From: Nitrospinales bacterium
GTDB taxonomy: Bacteria > Nitrospinota_A > UBA7883 > JACRGQ01
Assembly: GCA_023248615.1 (NCBI GenBank)
Contig: JAHFEI010000057.1
Coordinates: forward strand, 1-9,900
Reading direction: 5' to 3'
DNA length: 9,900 bases
How positions within the stretch are numbered: the stretch's first letter is position 1; the number at the start of each line of letters is the position of its first letter. Below are positions 1-5,596 of the stretch, one piece after another. Position numbers and translations under genes: made by a program. The notes under the pieces are model-generated. The model ran no database searches and had not been told where the DNA came from. It saw only the letters and a program-made list of their open reading frames with translations.

Positions 1-456
1 CGCTTTTTGTTCGTAAAGAGCCTTCCGGCGGTTGAAATCGCTTTGCGCCTTTTGCATTTCCTCATCGCGTAGCGAAACGTTAGACCGGGCGGCGGCAACC
101 TTGTCCAGCAGGCTTTTCACATTGTGCACGGACTGCGCCAGCTCCACCTTCGCCTTCTCAAGCGATATGGAGGCATCGGTATCGTCCAGCCGCACCAGCA
201 CCTGCCCTTTCTTTACGAAGTCGGTGTTCTCCGCGCTGATGGCCACCACGGTGCCGGATACTTGCGGCTCTATGCCCATCAAAACTCCCGTTACATATGC
301 GTCGTCGGTAGTCTGGCGGAACTGCGCGATGAACCACCAGTAGTAGGCATACGAAATGCTGGCGACGGCAAATAAGGATATTATTTTTATAAGTAGCGCG
401 GCCCGTTTCCGGTTCACGTCTACTGCCGTACCAAGACCCGGTATTTCTTCAGCCAC
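1..456 (-). CDS. EmrA/HlyD-family membrane-fusion (periplasmic adaptor) protein, N-terminal part
   Basis: This is the adaptor subunit of a tripartite efflux or secretion system. Such proteins are anchored in the inner membrane and bridge an MFS or ABC pump to an outer-membrane channel. Only 152 residues are present; the gene continues beyond the left edge. The frame shows a short cytoplasmic N-terminus, one membrane segment at about residues 20-40, the EmrA-type motif TTDDAYV at 49-55, then a biotinyl-lipoyl half-motif at about 60-94 (PQVSGTVV, then FVKKGQVLVRLD). From about 95 onward a charged, Ala/Gln-rich stretch looks like the first helix of the coiled-coil hairpin. The start is GTG at 454-456, with AGGAG 4 nt upstream and an in-frame TAA just before it, so no longer start exists. 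The motif at 49-55 favours EmrA/MFS-type over RND adaptors. The pump partner is not in the window. Confidence 0.88.
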   Translation of the reverse strand, partial: MAEEIPGLGTAVDVNRKRAALLIKIISLFAVASISYAYYWWFIAQFRQTTDDAYVTGVLMGIEPQVSGTVVAISAENTDFVKKGQVLVRLDDTDASISLEKAKVELAQSVHNVKSLLDKVAAARSNVSLRDEEMQKAQSDFNRRKALYEQKA

Positions 457-494
457 GGCACTCCTTTTTTAGCGGGGCGTGATAACCATCCGCA

Positions 495-522
495 GATATA
501 GTTGACACATCAACGATGCCAA
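495..522 (-). promoter_or_regulatory. Probable sigma70 promoter of the EmrA-like gene
   Basis: Read on the minus strand, a TTGGCA -35 box (517-522, five of six consensus bases) is followed after 16 nt by a TATATC -10 box (495-500, four of six). Transcription would start near 488, giving a leader of about 30 nt before the GTG start at 456. The spacer contains a perfect palindrome (501-514), listed separately. Confidence 0.5.
501..514. promoter_or_regulatory. Palindromic operator candidate in the efflux-gene promoter
   Basis: GTTGA-N4-TCAAC is a perfect inverted repeat with five-base arms lying wholly inside the spacer between the proposed -35 and -10 boxes. A dimeric repressor bound there would block polymerase. 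TetR- or MarR-type regulators commonly control EmrA-type efflux genes this way, but no regulator gene is present in the window. The link to any repressor family is inference. Confidence 0.4.
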
Positions 523-578
523 GATAACAATTCCCGGCAAAATAGTCAATGTCGTGGCCCACGGGGGCTGTTAGGCTT

Positions 579-881
579 TTATGCGGCGGTTATATGTACG
601 GCGAATGCCAACAGCTTTTCCACGGCACGGATGCCGCGCGTTTCGCCTTTTTCCACAAAAAGCATGTCGCCAGCCGTGACTTCGTGTTCTTTTCCGTCCA
701 CGGTCATTACCGCTTTTCCGCTGACGATGTAGAAAACGCCGGTGCCGCTTGGATGTGGCGGGATTTCCTGCCCCGGGTTCATGCAGATGAGCGGCGTTTT
801 GTAGTGTGGGTTTGCGCGCAGTATCTGCGGCGCGAACTGGTCGGCGTATACTGCCCTATCGTTCAATTTGATAAGTTCCAT
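579..881 (-). CDS. Small single-domain cupin protein
   Basis: This 100-residue protein is essentially one cupin beta-barrel. Motif 1 covers about residues 37-55 (PGQEIPPH followed by YIVSGKA), and motif 2 about 62-83 (DGKEHEVTAGDML, then VEKGE). Small cupins of this type bind metals or small ligands, or act as sensors or isomerases; no specific reaction can be assigned. Of the usual metal ligands only His43 is obvious. The second His and the Glu of motif 1, and the His of motif 2, are replaced (the corresponding stretch reads ETRG), so metal binding may be lost or altered. I chose ATG at 879-881 because GGAGG lies 5 nt upstream. In-frame starts further upstream would read through this ribosome site and into repeat DNA. 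It shares its strand with the EmrA-like gene, but 122 nt and a separate promoter lie between them. Confidence 0.8.
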   Translation of the reverse strand: MELIKLNDRAVYADQFAPQILRANPHYKTPLICMNPGQEIPPHPSGTGVFYIVSGKAVMTVDGKEHEVTAGDMLFVEKGETRGIRAVEKLLAFAVHITAA

Positions 882-921
882 TTTTCCTCCATTGTCGGTT
901 TCCGATTTTGTTGTAGCCATA

Positions 922-1076
922 GTGTATGCCCATCCGCCTTTTCCGGGCATGACAAATATCAACAGGTTAATAACAGCGCAATCAATATCCCAAACTGTCA
1001 TGCCCGTGCAAACGGGCATCCAGAGCCTGGATTCCCGCTGGAGTTTACCCCGTGCTGGACACGGGGCGGGAAAGCC
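922..1076. repeat. REP/MITE-like palindromic repeat, two inverted units
   Basis: Unit one (922-954) carries a hairpin ATGCCC (926-931) / GGGCAT (945-950) and ends in CGGGCATGACA (944-954). Unit two begins with the exact inverse, TGTCATGCCCG (996-1006). It forms a tight hairpin with eight-base arms ATGCCCGT/ACGGGCAT (1000-1019, GCAA loop). Next come CCAGAGCCTGGATTCCCGC and a nested hairpin TTCCCGC (1032-1038) / GCGGGAA (1066-1072) enclosing CCCCGTG (1048-1054) / CACGGGG (1060-1066). From memory, the wording 'GTCATGCCCG...GGGCATCCAGAGCCTGGATTCCCGC' resembles dispersed intergenic repeats found in many unrelated bacterial genomes. Copy number in this genome cannot be seen from the window. Confidence 0.65.
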
Positions 1077-1108
1077 GTCCTTTCTCGCTTATTGCATTAT
1101 TTATGCAG

Positions 1109-1138
1109 ATGCCAATAATCTCCGGGCAGGATTGGCAT
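1109..1138. repeat. Inverted repeat ATGCCAAT / ATTGGCAT
   Basis: Perfect eight-base arms (1109-1116 and 1131-1138) flank a 14-nt loop. No U-tract follows, so it is not a convincing terminator. It could be an operator or part of the neighbouring repeat cluster. Confidence 0.45.
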
Positions 1139-1148
1139 GCTACCCGTC

Positions 1149-1178
1149 TGGCGTATTGGCTCGGAGCCAACTGCGCCA
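1149..1178. repeat. Nested inverted repeat centred on TTGGCTC-G-GAGCCAA
   Basis: Seven-base arms (1156-1162 and 1164-1170) surround a single G. An outer pair TGGCG (1149-1153) / CGCCA (1174-1178) extends the dyad. It lies about 75-100 nt upstream of the zinc-ribbon gene. It could be a regulator site or a hairpin; no downstream T-run supports a terminator. Confidence 0.45.
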
Positions 1179-1246
1179 AACAAAAAGCCCGGTTAGGCTA
1201 AAGAAAGCTTTCCAATGGGTAAAAATGTGATAAATTAGACCTTAAT

Positions 1247-2248
1247 ATGAAATGCCCTAAGTGTAACTACTCAAGTTTCGAGTATCTCGGATCTTGCAAA
1301 AAGTGCGGCAACGACCTCACCTTGCACAAGACCGAGCTAGGTATTGATTTCCCGCCACACGCAAGCCTCGGCATTGCCGCCTTCCTGCGGGAAGAGTCTG
1401 GCGGCGTTTCGTCTGCCACCGCTACTGCCGTGGCGGAGGAGCAAGTGCGCGATTCATCCACGGGCATTGACGCAGACCTCATGTCCGGCACTTCGGGAAT
1501 AGAGGCTTCGCTCGCGTCCGACACCAATTTCGGCGACTTGGGAGCCGGGATAGACTTGGAGGGTGGGGATGAGGTAGACCTCTCCGGCATCGGCGAATCC
1601 TCAGATGAAACAGCATCCATAACACTTCCGCCAATCGAGGAAGATGAGATAAGCCTTGGCGAAGATAAAGGGACGGCAGGTACGGGTAAAGATGGCTTTG
1701 ATCTGGGTGATTTCGAACTGGACCTCGGCGAAACGGAAGAGGCCATGGCTCCCGCCGCTTCCGGAGCCGTAGTGGAGCAGGAATTAGACCTTGGCGATAT
1801 GGACATAGGAGTTGGAGAAGAAAAAGCCGCGCCTGTCGCTCCGGCTGAAGGAGTCCATGACGATTTTGGCCTAGATCTTGGCGACCTAGACCTGGGAGAT
1901 ATGGAACAGGGTGGAGCCGGGGATAAAGAACCGGAGGAAATGAGCGGGACGGATGCCATAGAAGCGCTTGGCACCACTGGCAAGATGATCTCGCCAGACG
2001 AAACCGGTTCGTCTATAGAGCTGGATATTGGCGATGCAAGCGTGGTGGAAGAGCCTAAGAAGCAGGTTTCGGAAAAAGATGCGCAGGAAGAATTCTCGCT
2101 CGATGGCATGGATATCGACCTAAGCGACCTCGACCTGTCCGGCGAAGGGGATGCGCCCGAAGGCGGAAAAGAAAAGAAGCCGGAAGGTAAAAAAGATAAA
2201 AAAGAAGACGATTTTGAAATAGACCTTAGCGACCTTAAACTTGAATAA
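1247..2248 (+). CDS. Zinc-ribbon protein with acidic DLGDLDL-type repeats (unknown function)
   Basis: I do not recognise a named family for the whole protein. Residues 1-21 form a zinc ribbon with two CxxC knuckles: Cys3/Cys6 (CPKC) and Cys17/Cys20 (CKKC). The remaining 310 residues are strongly acidic, low in aromatics and probably disordered. They carry six degenerate copies of a motif like DF-x-LDLGDLDLG, near residues 149-161, 178-188, 206-218, 257-263, 281-298 and 322-333, the last forming the C-terminus. Lys-rich patches occur at about 308-320. No signal peptide or membrane segment is visible. MKCPKC is a typical first sequence for such ribbons, so ATG 1247 is preferred although no Shine-Dalgarno site is seen before it. 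The end overlaps the RDD gene by 8 nt, suggesting a joint role with that membrane protein; the repeats may be a short linear binding motif. Confidence 0.75.
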   Translation: MKCPKCNYSSFEYLGSCKKCGNDLTLHKTELGIDFPPHASLGIAAFLREESGGVSSATATAVAEEQVRDSSTGIDADLMSGTSGIEASLASDTNFGDLGAGIDLEGGDEVDLSGIGESSDETASITLPPIEEDEISLGEDKGTAGTGKDGFDLGDFELDLGETEEAMAPAASGAVVEQELDLGDMDIGVGEEKAAPVAPAEGVHDDFGLDLGDLDLGDMEQGGAGDKEPEEMSGTDAIEALGTTGKMISPDETGSSIELDIGDASVVEEPKKQVSEKDAQEEFSLDGMDIDLSDLDLSGEGDAPEGGKEKKPEGKKDKKEDDFEIDLSDLKLE

Positions 2249-2738
2249 CCAGAGTTTTTCGGGAGCCATCACCTTCGATGCCGCCCCGCAACCCACAGAT
2301 AGCCCCGCCGCCTGCCCACCGGTTTATGCCGGGTTTGTACGCAGGGCGATAGCGTTTTTCATAGACCAGTTGGTTATTCTCTTCTTCTTGTACCTAACTG
2401 GCTGGGGCGCATTTTCGCTTAACCGGATTTTACAAGGCCCCGATGCCAGCCCGCTTCGCATAACCCTTGGGCTGATGCTTTTCTGCGTTGCCTTCCCATT
2501 TACCTACTTCGTGTATTTTCACGCTAACGGTGGACAAACCCCCGGAAAAAAAGCCCTTGGAATAAAGGTGGTAGAGCAGTCCGGGGCAGAGGCGAATTGG
2601 GGACAGGCGCTACTTCGTAGCGTGGGGTACATATTCTCGTCCATGTTTTTCATGCTGGGGTTTTGGTGGTCTGCGTTCGACCGGCGGAGCCAGGCTTTGC
2701 ACGATAAAATTGCCGGTACGGTAGTGCTGGAAATTTGA
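2241..2738 (+). CDS. RDD-family integral membrane protein
   Basis: The 165-residue protein has the RDD signature. It has GFVRRAIAFFIDQLV at about 31-45 with an Arg and Asp in the first membrane segment, GGQTPGKKALGIKVV at 97-111, and QALHDKIAGTVV at 151-162 with the last Asp. Three hydrophobic segments lie at about 36-56, 74-94 and 128-146. RDD proteins are poorly understood inner-membrane proteins; some have been linked to ion transport or stress tolerance. The start is uncertain. TTG 2241 is the only usable start near the domain because an in-frame TAG lies at 2220-2222. It has no obvious ribosome site and overlaps the preceding stop by 8 nt, so translation is probably coupled to the zinc-ribbon gene. 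The first 27 residues are Pro/Ala-rich and probably a linker. A fused ancestor or a frame error between the two genes is possible. Confidence 0.82.
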   Translation: MNNQSFSGAITFDAAPQPTDSPAACPPVYAGFVRRAIAFFIDQLVILFFLYLTGWGAFSLNRILQGPDASPLRITLGLMLFCVAFPFTYFVYFHANGGQTPGKKALGIKVVEQSGAEANWGQALLRSVGYIFSSMFFMLGFWWSAFDRRSQALHDKIAGTVVLEI

Positions 2739-2756
2739 ATTTTTCCTCCATATAAT
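2728..2756 (+). promoter_or_regulatory. Probable sigma70 promoter of the serine/histidine/purine cluster
   Basis: TGGAAA (2728-2733, four of six -35 bases) is followed after exactly 17 nt by a perfect TATAAT (2751-2756). The -35 box overlaps the last codons of the RDD gene. Transcription would begin near 2762, leaving a leader of about 80 nt before the aminotransferase gene. Confidence 0.5.
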
Positions 2757-2790
2757 ACCCGCTTCGGTTACACCGGATTATTGTGTTAAC

Positions 2791-2808
2791 TTGGCATCTT
2801 TGCGCCAA
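2791..2808. promoter_or_regulatory. Inverted repeat TTGGC-N8-GCCAA in the leader
   Basis: A perfect five-base dyad lies between the proposed promoter and the aminotransferase gene. It shares its half-sites with the dyad at 1156-1170 upstream of the zinc-ribbon gene. It could be an operator or a small leader hairpin; the arms are short enough that chance cannot be excluded. Confidence 0.3.
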
Positions 2809-2844
2809 CATAAAATAGTGTTTTTGCTTTTTTAAGGAGACATG

Positions 2845-3993
2845 ATGAAAAAGAGCTATCTTCTCTCGCCCGGCCCGACACCAGTCCCGGAAAGGGTGCT
2901 GTTGGCTATGGCCCAGCCCGTGATACACCACCGCACACCGCAGTTCAGCGGAATATTCGCGCAGTGCGCGGAAAAACTTAAAGGGCTGTTCAACACCAAG
3001 AACGATGTGCTGATACTTTCGTCATCCGGTACTGGCGCCATGGAAGCGTCCATCACCAACTGCTTCTCCAAAGGGGAGAAGGTGCTGGTGGTTAATGCCG
3101 GGAAGTTTGGCGAACGCTGGGGCAAGATAGCCGAAGCGTACGACCTGAAGGTGCAGTGGATGAATATAGTGTGGGGCAACGCCGCCGATCCCGCCGCCGT
3201 GAAGGCCGCGCTGGATGCCGACCCGGACATAAAGGGCGTGTTTATACAGGCGACGGAATCCAGCACTACCGTGAAACATCCCATCAAGGAAATAGCGGCG
3301 ATAACGAGGAGCCGCGACGTGCTTTTGACCGTGGATGGCATCACCGGCGTTGGCGTATTCGACATCCCGATGGATGAATGGGGCGTGGACATACTTATAT
3401 GCGGCTCGCAGAAGGCGATGATGCTACCGCCGGGGCTTTCGTTTATCGCGCTTGCCGACAGGGCATGGGCGCGGGCGGACAAGGCGAAGAACAACAAGTT
3501 CTATTTCGACCTTAAGAAAGAGCGCAAAAACCTGAAGGACAAGACCACGGCGTACACGCCCGCAGTATCGCTCATTTACGGCTTGCAGGAAGTGCTGGCC
3601 ATGATGGAAGAGGAAACCTATCCGAAGCTGTTCGAGCGCCACGCGGCATTGGGCCTGGCGGTTCGCGCCGGCACAGGGGCGCTGGGCTTGAAACCCGTTA
3701 CCACGCATTACACCGAGGGGATGACCGGCGTATTCCTGCCAGAAGGGCTGGACGGCAAGAAGTTCGTGAAAGTGCTTCGCGACAGCTTCGGCGTCACCTT
3801 CGCCGGTGGGCAGGACGACTGGGCTGGCAAGATAATACGGATAGCGCACCTCGGCTATTTTACGGAGTTCGACATGGTAATTGCCCTGTCGTCCATAGAG
3901 ATGGCGTTGGACAAATTCAAGGTGCCGGTAAAATTCGGCGCGGGCGTTGGCGCGGCGCAGGAAATTTTGCGCGACCGTTTTGAGGTTAAATAA
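2845..3993 (+). CDS. Class-V (AGXT-like) aminotransferase, probably acting in serine synthesis
   Basis: This PLP-dependent fold-type I enzyme of about 382 residues belongs to the alanine-glyoxylate / serine-pyruvate aminotransferase family. It opens with the family hallmark LLSPGPTPVP. It then has the cofactor-phosphate loop SSGTGAMEA (about 60-68), the PLP-ring Asp164 in VDGITGVG, the Schiff-base Lys190 in GSQKAMMLPPG, and Arg332 in the C-terminal IRIAHLG, which should bind the substrate carboxylate. Two ATGs are adjacent. AAGGAG (2834-2839) is only 2 nt from ATG 2842 but 5 nt from ATG 2845, so the second is preferred. It ends 1 nt before the serA start codon. That pairing suggests it converts 3-phosphohydroxypyruvate to phosphoserine in place of SerC, as known for some archaeal class-V enzymes. 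A glyoxylate or pyruvate role remains possible. Confidence 0.9.
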   Translation: MKKSYLLSPGPTPVPERVLLAMAQPVIHHRTPQFSGIFAQCAEKLKGLFNTKNDVLILSSSGTGAMEASITNCFSKGEKVLVVNAGKFGERWGKIAEAYDLKVQWMNIVWGNAADPAAVKAALDADPDIKGVFIQATESSTTVKHPIKEIAAITRSRDVLLTVDGITGVGVFDIPMDEWGVDILICGSQKAMMLPPGLSFIALADRAWARADKAKNNKFYFDLKKERKNLKDKTTAYTPAVSLIYGLQEVLAMMEEETYPKLFERHAALGLAVRAGTGALGLKPVTTHYTEGMTGVFLPEGLDGKKFVKVLRDSFGVTFAGGQDDWAGKIIRIAHLGYFTEFDMVIALSSIEMALDKFKVPVKFGAGVGAAQEILRDRFEVK

Positions 3994-3994
3994 T

Positions 3995-5596
3995 ATGGCC
4001 GACACAAAAAAGAAATTCAAGGTGCTGGTCAGCGACGACGTTTCGGAAAACGGCATAGAGATACTCCGTAAAAGTCCCGTACTCGAAGTTGACGTGAAGA
4101 TAGGGATGAAGAAGGACGAACTCCTTAAGGTAATAGGGGCGTACGATGGGCTCATAATCCGCTCCGCCACAAAAGTTACGGCGGACGTGGTAGCCGCCGC
4201 CACCAACCTGAAAGTGGTGGGCCGCGCCGGAGCAGGAGTGGATAATGTGGATATCGCCGCCGCCAGCAAGCGCGGCATAGCGGTGGAGAACACCCCCGGC
4301 GGAAATACCGTAACCACCGGCGAGCATGCCGTGGCGCTTATGTGCGCACTGGCGCGAAACATACCGCAGGGGACAGCATCCACAAAGAGCGGAAAGTGGG
4401 ATCGCAAGCTCGTCGGCGTGGAGCTGATGGGCAAGACGCTGGGCGTTGTTGGCATTGGTCGCGTCGGCTCAATAGTGGTGAAACGCGCACAGGGATTCCA
4501 GATGCACTGCATAGCGTTCGACCCGTTCATATCGAAGGACAAGGCGGAGGAATTGGGAGTGGAATTGGTGGAGTTGGACGAGTTGTACCGTCGCGCCGAT
4601 TTCATATCCGTGCACTCGCCGCTTACCCCGGAAACCAAGCATATGATAGCGGCCAAGCAGTTTGCCATGATGAAAGAGGGGGTGCGGATAATTAACTGCG
4701 CCCGTGGCGGCATAATAAAGGAAGACGATTTGGCCGATGCGATAAAAAGCGGCCACATTGCGGGAGCCGCGCTGGACGTGTTCGAGCAGGAGCCGCCTGC
4801 CGCCGATAACCCGTTGCTGGCGCTTCCGCAGGTAGTCTGCACACCGCATCTGGGAGCCAGCACCAACGAGGCGCAGGAAAACGTAGCCATAGCTATCGCG
4901 CACCAGGTGGTGACGTTTTTTGAAGAAGGGATTATCCAAAACGCCGTAAACGTCCCGGACGTAGACCCCGAAGTGCTGAAGAAGATCAAGCCATACCTGT
5001 CGCTTGCCGAAAGGCTTGGCAGGTTCCTGGCGCAGATATCTACGCAGGGGGTAAAGGAGATAGAGATAGCGTCCAGCGGCGATATCGCGGATGTTGACAT
5101 GAAACCGCTCGCCACCTCGGCTCTTAAGGGGTTCCTCGGCGTTTTCGCGGGGGATGATATAAATTTCGTCAACGCGCCGTTTGTGGCAATAGAGCGCGGC
5201 ATATCGGTGAAGACGACCATAAGCAAAATGGCGCACAATTACGCCGGGTTGCTTACCATTCGCGTAAAGACGGACGAAGGGGAGCAGAGCATCTCCGGCA
5301 CGATATTCGGCAAGACCGAGCAAAGGATTGTGAATATCAACGGCACGCACATAGAGGCGATTCCGGAAGGGAACCTGGTGGTGTTTACCAACGTGGACAG
5401 GCCGGGGGTTATCGGGGCCGTTGGCTCCTACCTTGGGCAAAAAGGGATAAACATAGCGCAGTTTCACCTTGGGCGCACCGGGCCTTTGAAGGAAGCCATA
5501 AGCATCGTTAACGTGGATTCCGAACTGGATAAAAGCGTTATCGAGGGGATACTTAAAGTTCCTCACCTGCTGAAGGCGTGGGTGATAAAGCTTTGA
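3995..5596 (+). CDS. serA: D-3-phosphoglycerate dehydrogenase
   Basis: SerA catalyses the first committed step of serine synthesis, NAD-dependent oxidation of 3-phosphoglycerate to 3-phosphohydroxypyruvate, in the cytoplasm. The 533 residues match the long form. The substrate-binding and nucleotide-binding domains occupy about 1-315, with GIGRVG at 153-158 and Asp176 as the likely NAD-ribose ligand. Catalytic Arg237 (CARGG), Glu266 (EQEP) and His285 (TPHLGAST) are all present. An intervening ASB-type domain covers about 325-450. A C-terminal ACT domain from about 461 (VVFTNVDRPGVIGAVG) is the usual site for serine feedback. ATG 3995 is chosen because GAGG (3982-3985) lies 9 nt upstream and the residues before it are not family-like; a longer frame would begin inside the aminotransferase gene. 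It directly follows the aminotransferase gene and overlaps hisZ. Confidence 0.97.
   Translation: MADTKKKFKVLVSDDVSENGIEILRKSPVLEVDVKIGMKKDELLKVIGAYDGLIIRSATKVTADVVAAATNLKVVGRAGAGVDNVDIAAASKRGIAVENTPGGNTVTTGEHAVALMCALARNIPQGTASTKSGKWDRKLVGVELMGKTLGVVGIGRVGSIVVKRAQGFQMHCIAFDPFISKDKAEELGVELVELDELYRRADFISVHSPLTPETKHMIAAKQFAMMKEGVRIINCARGGIIKEDDLADAIKSGHIAGAALDVFEQEPPAADNPLLALPQVVCTPHLGASTNEAQENVAIAIAHQVVTFFEEGIIQNAVNVPDVDPEVLKKIKPYLSLAERLGRFLAQISTQGVKEIEIASSGDIADVDMKPLATSALKGFLGVFAGDDINFVNAPFVAIERGISVKTTISKMAHNYAGLLTIRVKTDEGEQSISGTIFGKTEQRIVNINGTHIEAIPEGNLVVFTNVDRPGVIGAVGSYLGQKGINIAQFHLGRTGPLKEAISIVNVDSELDKSVIEGILKVPHLLKAWVIKL

Larger units (their letters stand above)
882..1246. other. Divergent intergenic region, repeat-rich, no gene seen
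   Basis: This 365-base stretch separates the minus-strand cupin gene from the plus-strand zinc-ribbon gene. It holds a palindromic dispersed-type repeat (922-1076), two further inverted repeats (1109-1138 and 1149-1178), a small hairpin TGCAT/ATGCA (1093-1107) and a 10-base palindrome GAAAGCTTTC (1203-1212). Open frames crossing it have no Shine-Dalgarno site or recognisable domain. No tRNA or convincing terminator was found. A weak -10-like GATAAA at 1229-1234 precedes the zinc-ribbon gene, but no matching -35 was seen. Confidence 0.6.

Noticed and set aside
502..530. Plus-strand promoter TTGACA with TAACAA 17 nt downstream
   Set aside because: The -35 is perfect, but the -10 matches only three bases and nothing on the plus strand downstream is a gene. 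The TTGACA is part of the operator palindrome.
549..1118. 189-residue plus-strand frame over the cupin gene
   Set aside because: It runs antisense to a cupin with clear motifs and a GGAGG ribosome site, then into repeat DNA.
1186..1199. Small hairpin AGCC/GGCT as a terminator
   Set aside because: It has only four-base arms and no U-tract, and no gene ends just before it.
1267..2109. 280-residue Ser/Pro-rich frame on the minus strand
   Set aside because: It is the mirror of the acidic-repeat gene. Asp/Glu/Gly/Leu-rich coding reads as Ser/Pro/Lys-rich in reverse. The plus frame has a real zinc ribbon.
3424..5238. 604-residue open frame on the minus strand
   Set aside because: It lies antisense to the aminotransferase and serA genes, both of which have complete family motifs. 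Its Ser/Thr-rich composition is typical of the reverse of GC-biased coding DNA, and it has no domain.
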